This document shows positions 40,801 through 50,928 of a DNA stretch of 64,000 bases, piece after piece. The DNA lies in NCBI GenBank assembly GCA_013423385.1, contig BLZA01000058.1, forward strand, positions 62,001-126,000, in the 5' to 3' direction. The notes beneath the pieces are model-generated. The model was not told the origin of the DNA. It ran no database searches and saw only the letters and a list, made by a program, of their open reading frames with translations. Every line of letters starts with the position of its first letter. Within the stretch, counting starts at the first letter, position 1. This DNA is from Naganishia liquefaciens (Eukaryota > Basidiomycota > Tremellomycetes > Filobasidiales > Filobasidiaceae). The translations under genes and the position numbers were made by a program.

Positions 40801-41406
40801 GCTCTTCCGGGCCTGTCCATGCCCGCACAGGGACGCCTCAGTCCCGCCGTGGAAGGCGCCACGAATCGGTTGATGCTGAACCGGACAGTTGGCCAGTCAC
40901 CCTCGAACAGTCCAGCTCCTGCCGCACAGCCTCAGCCTTTACCAGCTATTCGATCGGGTCTACCGGGATATAATGCTGCACTTGAGCGCCCGCAGGTTGG
41001 TGGTACCAACGGGGCATTCGCCGCCAACTCACCGGTGCCGAACCAGGCTCGCTTAGCCTGGCCGGCGTCATCGAATACTCCTTCACAATTACAGCCGGCA
41101 TCCCGCGTCAATGGATTCCCCGTTGAAACAGACATCAACCCGGATTCCGCGTTGGTCAACCGGCTATACAGCAACCAGCAGACGCGACAAGAGTCTCTGC
41201 AGGGCGCGCTGCCATTGCACTTACGAATGCACGATGGACCGGGAGGGACGATGACGGGTAACTGGGCGCAAGCTGTCCAGCCTGCGCAGGCAAGCTCTGG
41301 ATCTGCAGCCGCCGTCCGACCGTCGCCTGGGACTGGTGATAATGGCGGACCCAGTCTCCTTGCTAGGATGTATGATCCCGGAGAATCCAAGCCAACGCTT
41401 CAGTGA
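37813..41406 (+). CDS. RS-rich coiled-coil protein, probably nuclear, function unknown
   Basis: Three exons, about 1,160 residues; I do not recognise an orthologue. The N-terminus (MSRPGDRDRERYDRGRPRSP) is an Arg/Ser/Tyr-rich region with many RS, SPR and SYRSPRSRSP-like repeats resembling splicing-factor RS domains. A 60-base intron near 38.29 kb leads to a Ser/Lys-rich segment with basic clusters (KRPRSP, AKRKRPS, SSKRARSKS) that fit nuclear localisation. A second intron near 38.86-38.92 kb joins to GVYALYNAEAKVDRLRLE and a helical segment including QAARPVLKLLLDEVLPGALA. Exon 3 holds two heptad-rich coiled coils, around 39.7-39.8 kb (EELVRKVEKLEEQM) and 40.05-40.65 kb (KASLLEAQLAKLQAEL, KISVM...VDYLEEQVESI), then a Pro/Gln/Ala-rich tail ending DPGESKPTLQ. 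RNA-processing or chromatin roles are guesses from composition. Confidence 0.8.
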
Positions 41407-41548
41407 GCGATTGGAGTGGCATTCTTTCGCGAACGCGTTTGGACTCGCATTAGTTGTATGAATAATTCACGAATTCGTGTTGCAGCAAGAGCTGGGCATC
41501 TGGACATGGCTGTCGACACGAATTTTAGGCCCAGGATTCCACTCTGCG

Positions 41549-42280
41549 CTACGAAGCGGCTGGAGCCGCTGCTGTTGACGTCGGCGTCGGTGTGGCGTTG
41601 AGTTTCAGTTGCTTCTCCACCATCTTTGTGTGAGAGCTGGCGCACAGGCGTGATTAGAACGAGGTGCGTTCCATCTCGCCCTGCCGGACACTCACTTCCA
41701 ATCAACCATCTTGTCACATACGTCCTTGACTAGCCCGTCTTTGCCAATGAAAAAGGTCTCTCGACCTATGCAAGAATGAGCATCCGCAGGAAACGCCATG
41801 AATGCGAAGTACCGTCAATCAGACCAAATGCAGCCTTTCCAACCTGATAGGCTTTCCGTGCCAATCCATCCGCGTCGCTCAGGATACGGTAGTTGAGCTT
41901 GTGTTCGCTCACGAAGCGCGTCTGCTTCTCCACAGCGTCTGATCAGATATCGGTCAGCAAGGCACACGAGAGAGGTCTCGCTTTGGCTTACCGCGGGAAA
42001 TACCAATCACTTCGAGCTCATCGGCGCCTGTTCCCTGGAAGGCAATGTTGTCTTGCTTGGCATCTCGGAATGCACAGGCTTCCTTGGTGCATCCGGTAGT
42101 GAAGGCTTTCGGGAAAAAGAAGATGGCTATCGGCTAGAGGGCGTGTCAGATCCTTTTTGTTCTCCGGGGGGTCTCCTGTCAGACTACCTTTTGACCGATG
42201 GGAAGACTGTAAGGCGTTCCATCCGGAGTGGACGGCAGCGTCAGAGCGGGAGCGGGCTTGCCAATGAGGGGATGGGGCAT
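41549..42280 (-). CDS. PrxQ/BCP-type peroxiredoxin
   Basis: Thiol peroxidase that reduces hydroperoxides. It starts MPHPLIGKPAPALTLPSTPD, the usual opening, followed after a short intron by PIAIFFFPKAFTTGCTKEAC. The two cysteines spaced CX4C are the peroxidatic and resolving residues of the PrxQ class, and the preceding Thr (TTGC) fits the TxxC active site. Next come AFRDAKQDNIAF, ELEVIGISR, HKLNYRILSDADG and GRETFFIGKDGLVKDVCD, in the family's order. The last exon reads SHTKMVEKQLKLN and ends in an Ala/Thr/Pro-rich tail of about 18 residues (TPTPTSTAAAPAAS), not typical of bacterial BCP. The start at 42280 is the first Met before the conserved GKPAP block. Yeast Dot5, a nuclear PrxQ, is the nearest relative I can name. 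Confidence 0.9.
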
Positions 42281-42667
42281 GATGATGCTGACTAGTGGCG
42301 AGAGAGCATGCAACGGCGTGGTCGGAGATGTCTTTGCACATTATAAACAATCACCGCACGCATAAACGCTCGAACGATCTGCCTTGTGCGGAAGCAATCG
42401 CAGCGGATGACTAATGAGCTCATCACATGATCTTATCAACCGCCTTTCATTTTCAAAGGCAAGGCATCGTTTATCGAATCTGAGGACCACCGCAGGCTGT
42501 GGGCCGACTTGCACAGTGCAACATTTGCATATATGCAAGACGAGTACAACAAGATAACGATGCTCCGCGCCCTGAACCAAGTCCACCTCCCATCTAAAAT
42601 ACGCCATCTCCCATCTAATACACGCTATTTCCCAGATTGTCCATGATCCACAAGAACCTGGCTCTCC
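42281..42667. other. Intergenic between the peroxiredoxin and YTH genes
   Basis: About 390 bases holding the peroxiredoxin promoter and the 3' end of the YTH gene, both on the minus strand. I see nothing else in it. Confidence 0.6.
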
Positions 42668-45326
42668 TCAGAATATCTTGGTTGCAGGCTTGGGTCCACG
42701 ACTGACTACACTGAACCCAGCATTCTGTCCGCCGAGAGATGGCGGACCGGTCGCGCTGAAGCCCTTGACGAGTCCCGCCTGTTTCGGTCCTCGTTGTCCC
42801 GGCATCGGCCCGTGCGAATCATCGTACGCGTGCGGGGCATCTGGCCCGTCGGATGGAGCACCGGCACCTGGCAAGGGCTGAGGTCTGCGTGCCTTTTCTA
42901 AAGCTTGCATCTATGCGCGGGCTCATGGTCAGCGCTACACATGCAAGGGCGCACAGACTCACCTCGTGGAAACCCCAGTCCTGCAGCAGACTCGTCTTTT
43001 CCCTATACTTGCTGAAAATGGCGAGCACTTCACATCCGGCATGCCATAGCAGCTCTTGGGTATCCCGAGAATTCGTGATCGGCTTTTGCTCTTGCGTATT
43101 CATGAGTCGAATATGGCGCAGTGCGCTGTGCAAGCGAGTTAGCCGCAACTCGATCGCCGGACATTGTCCTACACACCCATTGGGAATATCCTTGACAAAG
43201 ATCCATCGTAACTTGAGAATTCCCTTCCACTTGTCTTGCGCCCATACGGTAGATGTCTGATTGTAGTCTACTGGCGATATCATTTGCGCCACTCCGCAAA
43301 AATGCCCACTGCAAAGAGGTCAGCCGCGCCGGAGTAGCCGATGGACCAGACTCACGATCCGTTGACCGAAAAGAACAAGTATACCGGCCCACGTGCCTCT
43401 TGGAACGCCTTGTCGAGACGCTGATTGCCGTACGTTGTGCTTGACCAGATTTCATGCTTGAGCGACTTGTGTACGTCGTCTTCGGTGAATGACTTGATGA
43501 CAAAGAAACGGGCCTGAAGAGAAAGGTCAGTATGGGAAAACAACGGTCGTGGCAGGCAGACGACTTGCGTTTTCCGGCTCGCAGGGGAAATCTACCGGGT
43601 TGAGGTGCCTGCTGGCAATCATCTGATTAACTTCTGCTTCGGCGGCACGAGCAATATGGTCCGGAACGACAGGTGGAGCTTGAGCATGGGGGTGCGAAGA
43701 CTGAGAAACGGACGTGGTGAACGGCGCACCGCTTTGGTACGGCACCGAAGTGTTGGCAGGCGGCGCGGCTGGGAATGTCGGAAACGGTGTCGGCGGAACG
43801 ATGGGCGCGTAACCGGAGTGGGACAATCCCGCATCTACCGGTGGTCCGAGTGCACGAGGGTATCCAAAGTCGACGTCGTAATTCGTCTGACCATACGCCA
43901 TCAGGCTGCTCCGGTAGACGTCCGCCAGATTGGGAATGGCTGGATTGTCTGGTACAACGGCCGGTCCGAGCATTTCATTCCCAAGTTGCATGGCCTGGAA
44001 CGCCTGCATCAAGGAATCCCTCATCATCCCAGCCTGATACGGATCCTGCGGCGGCTGCTCGCTAAACTCGGCCGTCGGTGGCGTCTGCGTCTCGCGTCGA
44101 CCGAAAGCGTTGGTGTTGGCGGTGACGGGCGTATGGTTTGCGCGCGCGCGCATCGCCGTATCCACCTGTGCCCATCCGTCGTTGCCTCCGACACCTGTTC
44201 CCGATCCCCACACGTTGCGCGCCGACAAGTCGCTCGTCCGCCTTTCCCTCTCGCCGCTGGATATTTCCCTCTCTGCCACATAGGCTGTGCGCTGTTCCGG
44301 CGGCAAAAGCGCCTGCGACCGCGCCAGTCGTTCCTGTACTTTGGTCGAATGCCCGAATCCCTGCTGCAAGCTCTGATGCCGTCGGACGTCGGCGCCCTGT
44401 GCGTCGGATTGGATCCGCTGTGTTGCGTGTGGATGATAAGCATCGCCCATGCCGGCGAGCGGCCCGGGAATTCCTCTCGGCGCTTCTTCCTCTTGCGTCT
44501 CCATTCTGGCCATCTGAATCCCATGATTATCTTCGCTCTTGGCAAACGTCGGCGACGCCAAGTGATCCCAACTGAGCGACGTACTCCCCGGCGACACCCT
44601 GCCGCGCGTCAGCACGGATCGCGCGTATCCTCCTTGCGCCGTCTGCGCCTGTATATGACCATGACTTGGCGCAATGCTCGACTGGCTGGTGGTCGACCGC
44701 AACGATGCCGACTTGTGCAGCGTCGTCGTCGTCCCCCGCGGATGATACGCCGTGTTGCCAAACGACGACTCGAGCGGACTCGGCTCTGTGGATCCCGTCA
44801 ACTGACTCGCGCCGGAACGCGAACGTCCGTGCCCATGGCCTTGGTGGTGGTGGTAATGATGCGCATGCCCGTAATGCTGCCGAACGTGATCGCTCGCGCT
44901 CGTTGATACACCGCGGGCAAGCATCGCGCCTGCGCCCGGATGCTCGTATCGCCACTCGTCTTCCCTGACGGGTCTCCACGACTTGCTCCGGCCGAGATTC
45001 ACTTCCCCGTGCGCAACCTCTGCGTCCTCCGAGATGGACGGCTGACCCGACGCGCGGTGCTGCGACGGCCGCCGCGCGAGCGACATCGGCGGCGGGGGCG
45101 GGGGCGGGGCCGGGGCCGGGCCGATGGGCTGTGGGTCGTCGGGCGAGAACGGTCTCCGCGTGGGCAGGCTTGCGTGCCTGTGCAGGTGCGCCGCGGGTGG
45201 TTGCGGCTGCACGACGTATCCCGTCGTCGCGCCAGGCGGAAGGGCCCGGGTGTGCTGCTGCTGCTGCTGCTGCTGGCGGAGCAGGACGGCGGCCGAGTTG
45301 GTGGCGAACGGCGAGGGCGGGCTCAT
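42668..45326 (-). CDS. YTH-domain m6A RNA reader (YTHDF-like)
   Basis: Long disordered N-terminus plus a C-terminal YTH domain that binds N6-methyladenosine in RNA. The YTH domain runs from [18 protein letters not shown] through [60 protein letters not shown] and [17 protein letters not shown]. All three aromatic-cage tryptophans known from YTHDF proteins ([13 protein letters not shown]) are present, so binding should be intact. The N-terminal 570 or so residues are rich in Pro, Gln, His and Ser, with a (CTG)8-encoded polyQ tract near 45255, a PPPPPPP run and an [12 protein letters not shown] segment. The most likely first intron removes the segment from GTAGAT near 43.59 kb. The C-terminal exon is Gly/Pro-rich and ends KPATKIF. 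The start at 45326 (MSPPSPF) was preferred; in-frame Mets to 45458 exist upstream. Confidence 0.92.
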
Positions 45327-45507
45327 TGGGCGCGTGACGAGAGGAGGCGGGGCGGACAAAAGGGGCAGGGCAGCGCGCGGGGCCAGGGCAAAGGAGACGC
45401 TGAAACACCTTTCCCTTCCACCTGACCCCCCTTTGCGCGCTAAAAGTGATCGGCGCAACTAGTGTACATACACGACCTCGGTCACTGCAAACTGTACATG
45501 ACACCCG

Positions 45508-46684
45508 CTACAACACCACACAGTCCTTCTTCTTCTTGCGCTTGCCCGCGCCCCCGGTTGCGCCCCCGCCGCCCATGCCCTGGCTCCCCGGCGGCGCAAG
45601 CACCGTCTTGATCGCCTCGTCAAACACATTCTTGAGCCCTTGCTGCGTCAAACTCGACGCCTCGAGGTACTTGACCGCGCCAATCTCGCGCGCGCACGCC
45701 GCCCCTTGCTGGTACGTCACGGGCGTGAACCGCCGTTCGCGCATCTTTTGCAGCGTCAACGGATCGTCGCGCAAGTCGAGTTTCGTGCCGACGAGGATCA
45801 TGGGCACGCCCGGCGCGTGGTGCGAGATCTCCGGGTACCACTAGAAGGCGTTTAGCGTGTTTGCCTGGCAGGGCTCGCCTTGTTTCCCCTCACTTACCTT
45901 GGTCTTGACGTTTTCAAAACTCGGCGGGCTCACGATCGAAAAGCAGACGAGAAAAATGTTGGTTTGCGGGTACGATAACGGTCGAAGACGGCTGCGGCGG
46001 AATGAGCGAGAATCCCTGATTCCTCCTGGCGGTACTCACTCGTAATCTTCCTGGCCTCTGCGCAAAGCATTAGCATGTGCGTCCCGGAGAGCCGGCCCGA
46101 CCGCCCACTCACGCTGTATCCCAGAGTCCCAGCGACACCGGCTTTCCATCTACCAGAACCTGCGCAGAATCCCGTCAAACACAGATCTTGTCGGCTTTTC
46201 TTCGTACACACGTTTGCAGAATAGTTGTCAAACACCGTGGGAACGTATCTGCAGGGAGATCAGCGCGCATTCCACACCCATTCGCACGACCAACTCACTC
46301 TCCCGGAAACGAATTCGTCGTGTACGAAATCAAAAGACACGTCTATCCCTATGCCATCAGTCTCCCTGACGGTACATTCTCTCCGTGACCGCTGACCTTT
46401 CCGACCGCTCCGTCGCCGACGACAACACCTGAATGGCGCAAGGGATATCAGTCAAACGCATTCCCGCGTGAAGCCTTGGATCGCGTGCTCTGCAAAGCGC
46501 GGTCGTATTCGTCCGCAATGCTGTGTTCCTCTTTTTTCTTTGCCATTCCTAGCCACACTGCGCATCCATCGCCACGTCGCTGGCTCACACGACCGTGCCG
46601 AACTCGATCCCCTCCAGGACCCCAACACCGCCGCGTCGCGATCCTCCCGTGCGCCCACTGCAACTCACACTTGATGCTCTGCAT
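45508..46684 (-). CDS. RAC1: Rho-family GTPase Rac1
   Basis: Small GTPase controlling actin and polarised growth at the plasma membrane. The first exon is only ATG CAG AGC ATC AAG T (46684 down), and an intron of about 235 bases, the longest of this gene, separates it from [11 protein letters not shown], the P-loop. Next come [16 protein letters not shown] with the effector loop, [48 protein letters not shown], and [20 protein letters not shown]. The Rac/Cdc42 split is decided by [20 protein letters not shown] and [14 protein letters not shown], which look Rac-like. The C-terminus has a Gly-rich insert before KRKKKK and the CaaX box CVVL, predicting geranylgeranylation. About 200 residues, slightly long for Rac because of the Gly-rich insert. 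Confidence 0.93.
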
Positions 46685-47059
46685 TTTTTCGCCAAATGTC
46701 TCGCAGTCCCAGCCGAATTCGAATGCCCGCTCGTGTCCCTTGACGCTCGAATCCCCGCCCGTGTCTATACTGCTCTGCGCACGACACCCTTCCGCGCGCG
46801 CCCCTCCCCCTGGTGTCTCCCCGCCGGCTACTGTTGTCTCTCCGCTCGAGACGCGCCTCACCCGCATGTGCCGCCTCGCTTCCCGGCGGCCGGGCGCGGG
46901 GTCAGTCGGGCGATCGGGGAATTCGATTCCGGAATGGCGTGGCATAAGCGGGAGCGGGCGGCAGCGCATGACGTTGCCGTTGCAGGTCGAATCCCAAGAC
47001 AGTGAGTGTCGTCCGCGTGGGCTCATTTACCACTCTTCTCTTCCCCCATTCCACGCATC
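46685..47059. promoter_or_regulatory. Divergent promoter region, RAC1 / DSK2-like
   Basis: The 375 bases between the start codons of the minus-strand RAC1 and plus-strand DSK2-like genes must hold both promoters and 5' untranslated regions. I do not recognise specific factor sites or a clear TATA box. Confidence 0.5.
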
Positions 47060-48384
47060 ATGTCCGAAGCAGCAGCAGACAGCATCACCATGTATGTCCT
47101 CCCCCACACAGCTTCCCCCAGTACGGAGTTCCCGCTGACCCATCCCGCAGCAACGTCAAGGGCCCCTCCGAGCTCAAGCTCTCGCTCACACTCGTTCCCG
47201 CCGAGACAACTGTGGCCGATCTGAAAACCCAGATAGAGGAAAAGACGCAGATCGAAAAGGACAGGCAGAGATTGATCTACAGCGGCAAGGTATTAAAGGA
47301 TGAGGACAAGCTGTCGAATTACAAGATCCAGGTAAGTCTCGTCAATCTTGCCACGACATCCCCACCACTGATCGCTCGACTGATTGCTCGAATCGTCGCA
47401 GAATGGCCACACGCTGCATCTCGTCAAAGGCGCTGCCAAACCCGGAGCTGCGCCCGTACCCCCAACATCATCCACTCCCGCCTCCTCCGCCGCACGCACA
47501 GGCGTCCCATCCAACCTCTCTGCCGGCATGCAATACACCAACAACCCCATGGCACACCTCGAATCCGTCATGGGCCACGGACTCGGCGGCGAAGGCGGCT
47601 TCAACCCATTCTCCCAAATCCCGGGTATGGGCGACCGAAACTTGAACGACCCGGAAGCCATCAACAGTCTCATGCAGGACCCGGAAATGATTTCGCGCAC
47701 CATGAGCATGATGACTCCGGAAATGATCGACGCCGCCATTGCCGCCAATCCGCAACTCGCCGGTATGGGCCCGCAACTGCGTGAAATGATGTCGAGCCCG
47801 TTCTTCCGCCAAATGATGAGCAACCCAGACATGATCCGATCCATGATGCAGATGCGAGCCGGCGGCGGACTGGGCGGCTTGCCGGGACTCGGTGGGCTTG
47901 GCGGCGCCCCCGGCGGTGGGTTCCCCGCACCAGGGAGCTATGAACGCGAGAACAGAAGCGCCGGCACGCCCTCGACCGAGGGAACCCAAGCACCCGCCGC
48001 CGCCAATCCCTTTGCAAGTCTCTTTGGCGGTGCCGCTGGAGCTGGTGCCGGTGCCGGTGCAGGTAACCCTTTCGGCATGGATCCGGCCATGATGCAGTCG
48101 ATGCTCGCAGGAATGGGTGGGGGCTTGGGCGGCGGCGGAGTAGGCGGCGCCGCGCCCTCGGCACCACAGGATACACGTCCGCTCGAGGAGCGATACCAGT
48201 CGCAACTCTTGCAGCTCAACGAGATGGGCCTCTGCGATCCGCAGCAAAACATCAGGGCGCTCAGCATGACGGGGGGAAACGTGAATGCCGCCATCGAGTT
48301 GATCTTTTCCGGACGTAAGTTCTTTTCATGGTTTGCAAGCCTTCTTTGCTAATCCTCGTCTCAGGCGTCCCGCCCTCATCGTGA
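47060..48384 (+). CDS. DSK2: Ubiquilin / Dsk2-like UBL-UBA shuttle protein
   Basis: Carries polyubiquitinated clients to the proteasome. Exons 47060-47091, 47151-47331, 47402-48314 and 48365-48384 give 381 residues. The ubiquitin-like domain runs NVKGPSELKLSLTLVPAETT, ADLKTQIEEKTQIEKDRQRL, IYSGKVLKDEDKLSNYKIQ, NGHTLHLVKG. Central STI1-like repeats include NPFSQIPGM and INSLMQDPEMISRTMSMM, TPEMIDAAIAANPQLAGM and SPFFRQMMSNPDMIRSMMQM. A Gly/Ala-rich spacer with GGGLGGLPGLGG and AGAGAGAG leads to the UBA domain, YQSQLLQLNEMGLCDPQQNI, GGNVNAAIELIFSG, ending RVPPSS. The usual UBA MGF loop is MGL here. The order UBL-STI1-UBA and the length are normal for fungal Dsk2. The gene ends 86 bases from the converging HAD gene. 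Confidence 0.95.
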
Positions 48385-48470
48385 GCGATATGATAGACCG
48401 CTTGGATTGCTTATAGAGCTTCGTTGTAAAAGTCTGAATGAACACAAATCATGCGCCAAGCATCTGCTCG

Positions 48471-49538
48471 CTACAGCCCAAACTTCTTTGCCAGCGCTAC
48501 CAATCCGCCCTCTTCGAGATCGATAAAAGCATCAAACCTACCCTCGGCAGCCTCCCTCGTCAAGGGATCCGAGGCGTCCTCGGTCGACCTCTTGATATAG
48601 ATGGTCTTCATACCACTGTAAAGCAGTGTTAGCTTTGTCAACCTACGAGCCACACCTCGTACTGAGACTTTGCCGCATCGAGGTCATACGCATGTGCAGC
48701 CACCATGGCGACCTTGTTGGCAGGCAGACGCGAAAGGCGAATACCTTGCTTGTACATGGCAGGATCGGGCTTGTACGTCTGAATCGAGTCGCCTCTATTC
48801 AAGCGCATGAGAACAGGCTAAAGTGAATCCGCCAGGATTGACTTACGTGATGTGGCTGTCGACGACGAGTCCCGCGCCTCGACACATCGAGATCATGACG
48901 GCGAGGTCGCCGTTCGTGAGCGAACAGCTGGAGGGTTGTCAGCCGCGTAGGCGCGGGTTTGGACAGGATGCTTACAGGATGAATTTCTCATGAAGCCTCT
49001 TCAGTCCCTCGGCAGAGTCCGACCAGCCTGACCAGAATGTCAGTGACGATACACCACGGGCTAAAGATTGGCGAACCCTGAAGTTTGTGCCATTCCTTGA
49101 CAAGTTCTTCTCTGGCATTCGCGTCCCATACATCGCTGACCTTCCATTCGTCAAGCAGCTTGTCCAATAGCATACGATGTCCTTCCTATGACAGCATAAG
49201 AGGAGGAGCAAGGGTAACGCCGCGATACTCACATCCATTCCACCCTTTTCCCTATCGCCCTGCCGTTCCCTGGCATTCTTCATGAATCCATTGCGCCACT
49301 GCTGAACTCGATCCTGCCAGACCTCGTCACTTGCCTCTGTGTGCTTCTCCGCGAGCTCTGGCTCGACTCGCTTGCAAACCTTGAGCATACTCTCGGCCAT
49401 GTGTGACTTCCCTGTCGTCGAGGGCAAGTCAGCGGGGAATGCGAACAGAATGCCTCATTGGGACTTGCAATCCACAACGGTGCCAAACACGTCGAAGAAG
49501 AGCCATTGTACGTCTTTGAGGGCTTCGATATCGGACAT
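48471..49538 (-). CDS. HAD-superfamily hydrolase, type II haloacid dehalogenase-like
   Basis: Haloacid-dehalogenase fold enzyme. Motif I is LFFDVFGTVVD with the nucleophile Asp near the N-terminus (MSDIEALKDVQW). Then come SHMAESMLKVCKRVEPELA, EGHRMLLDKLLDEWKVSDVW, EELVKEWHKLQ, motif II in CSLTNGD, motif III Lys in YKPDP and an AAHAYDLDAAKS block (motif IV region). The C-terminus reads GMKTIYIKRSTEDAS and ends ALAKKFGL. This order, with AAHxxDL, is typical of L-2-haloacid dehalogenase-like proteins, which are common in fungi; the actual substrate is unknown. At least six exons. The start at 49538 gives the standard short leader before motif I. It faces the DSK2-like gene tail-to-tail and shares a 212-base upstream region with NAS2. 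Confidence 0.9.
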
Positions 49539-49750
49539 CTTGCGGGTGTTGAGACGAGATGATGGGCGCTGCTGGCTCCCCCTGGTATGGACTTTGCGTT
49601 CAAGTAAGTGTCGGCCAGTTGGCATCCCCGCGGGGATTATGACGTAGGCGGACATGGGGGGGCATCTCCGTGTCGACCCTCCCCGGTCTCCTTCTTCATG
49701 CCGCCTGCCACACCGCTCGCTGCCCATATTCGACATACATCGCACCAACC
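49539..49750. promoter_or_regulatory. Divergent promoter region, HAD hydrolase / NAS2
   Basis: The 212 bases between two divergent start codons must serve both genes. I see no clear TATA box or named motif. Confidence 0.5.
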
Positions 49751-50659
49751 ATGAATCCATCACAATCCGAAGCAGCAGCGAGGGCGAGAGCTCTGCAGCT
49801 GCAGACGAGAAAAGAAGACCTCGAGGCGGAAATGGTGCGTTTCTTTTCCTTCCACCTCGTGTGTCATGCTCACAGTCCTCGTCTCCTCAGGATGCCTATC
49901 AAAGCCAGATCGTAGCCGTAAGCCACCGCTCGAACATCGCGAGCGCCTCATCTCACATCCATTCTCTCGCCAGAACAATTCCACCATGAACTCCCCCCTC
50001 GTGGACCCCGAAGGTTTCCCCCGCGCAGACATCGACGTGTACACCGTCCGCCTCGCGCGAGCAGCCATCGTACGCCTACGGAACGACCATCGTGCCGTCG
50101 TCGAAGAGATGGGAAGAGTCTTGCAGGTCGTCTATGCCCCCGAAAACGCCCAACCGTTGGTGAATGGGACAAGCTCAGAGGGAAACATCGGAACGAACGG
50201 GATGGTGAACGGTTCGTCAACAATACAGCCACCGTTGGCAAAAGTCAACTCGGTGGCACCCGGAAGTCCAGCAGCCCAAGCTGTAAGTCGATGCGCCTCG
50301 GATCTAGACAATGCGTCAGCTCACCTACCTTTTCCAGGGGCTCGAACGCAACGACTTTATTCTCGAATTTGGTCACCTCGACGGGGACAACTCGCTCGCT
50401 GATGTCGGGCAACTGGTCGCAGAATCCGAGGGTGTAGGTCTATTCGCCATCCGCTATATCCTCCCACTAACAACCCTTCTTTCTGTCAGGTCGAGCTCCG
50501 GATAGTCGTTCGCCGCGGCACAGAAATAATACCACTCAATCTGACACCTCGACCAGGATGGGGCGGCAGGGGAATGCTCGGGTGCGCACCTCGTCCGTTT
50601 CATGACCGGTAGAAACATTGCTGACCATTCTGTACAGTTGCCATATTCTTCCCATTTAA
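49751..50659 (+). CDS. NAS2: 26S proteasome assembly chaperone Nas2/PSMD9
   Basis: Chaperone that holds the Rpt4-Rpt5 ATPase pair during assembly of the 19S base. It begins MNPSQSEAAARARALQLQTR with a helical N-terminus (KEDLEAEM, DAYQSQI). It then has SPLVDPEGFPRADIDVYTVR, LARAAIVRLRNDHRAVVEEM, the family's most conserved block. A Gly/Asn/Ser linker leads to the PDZ domain: [28 protein letters not shown], then VELRIVVRRGTEIIPLNLTP and RPGWGGRGMLGCHILPI before the TAA at 50659. The family usually ends in this GRGLLGCH-like motif. Introns are 50-100 bases. About 220 residues, as expected. It ends 6 bases from the stop of the converging small membrane protein. Confidence 0.93.
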
Positions 50660-50665
50660 TAGCTG

Positions 50666-50928
50666 TCACATCCGGCGGCGCTCTCGCCGACACGCCTCGC
50701 GATTACAGCCGTTGTACAAGACCACGACAAGCATGACCAACGCATACAAGGCCACAGTGTAGAGGATCACCGCCCGTGGAGATGCAACTCGAAAATCCTT
50801 CTTCCAACACAATGTCCGGCTATTGCCGCTCGTGACGTCCTGCGTTTCCGAGCCCACGTCATCGAGAGGATTCTGCGTCTTCCGGGGCCATTAATTCTCG
50901 CCTAGTCGTCTTCTACTTGCCGAAACAT
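50666..50928 (-). CDS. Small single-pass membrane protein, hypothetical
   Basis: About 74 residues. A start ATG TTT CGG CAA at 50928 joins in frame, across a 38-base GT...AG intron, to TQNPLDDVGSETQDVTSGNS. A hydrophobic helix AVILYTVALYALVMLVVVLY follows and then a basic Cys-containing tail, NGCNREACRRERRRM. The positive residues just after the helix suggest a cytosolic C-terminus. The intron is shorter than others here, so the first exon is uncertain. I recognise no family. Its stop lies only 6 bases beyond that of NAS2 on the other strand, so the two transcripts almost certainly overlap at their 3' ends. Confidence 0.4.

Noticed and set aside
43605-45462. Long open frames antisense to the YTH gene (one of 433 codons at 43605-44906, others to 45462)
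   Set aside because: They mirror the biased, GC-rich codon use of the disordered YTH N-terminus, show no domain and are Arg-rich in the way antisense frames of Pro/Ser-rich genes are.
44527-45504. A 325-codon minus-strand frame overlapping the YTH N-terminus in another frame
   Set aside because: It is an Arg/Ala-rich shadow frame; the frame joined to the YTH domain by splicing is the real one.
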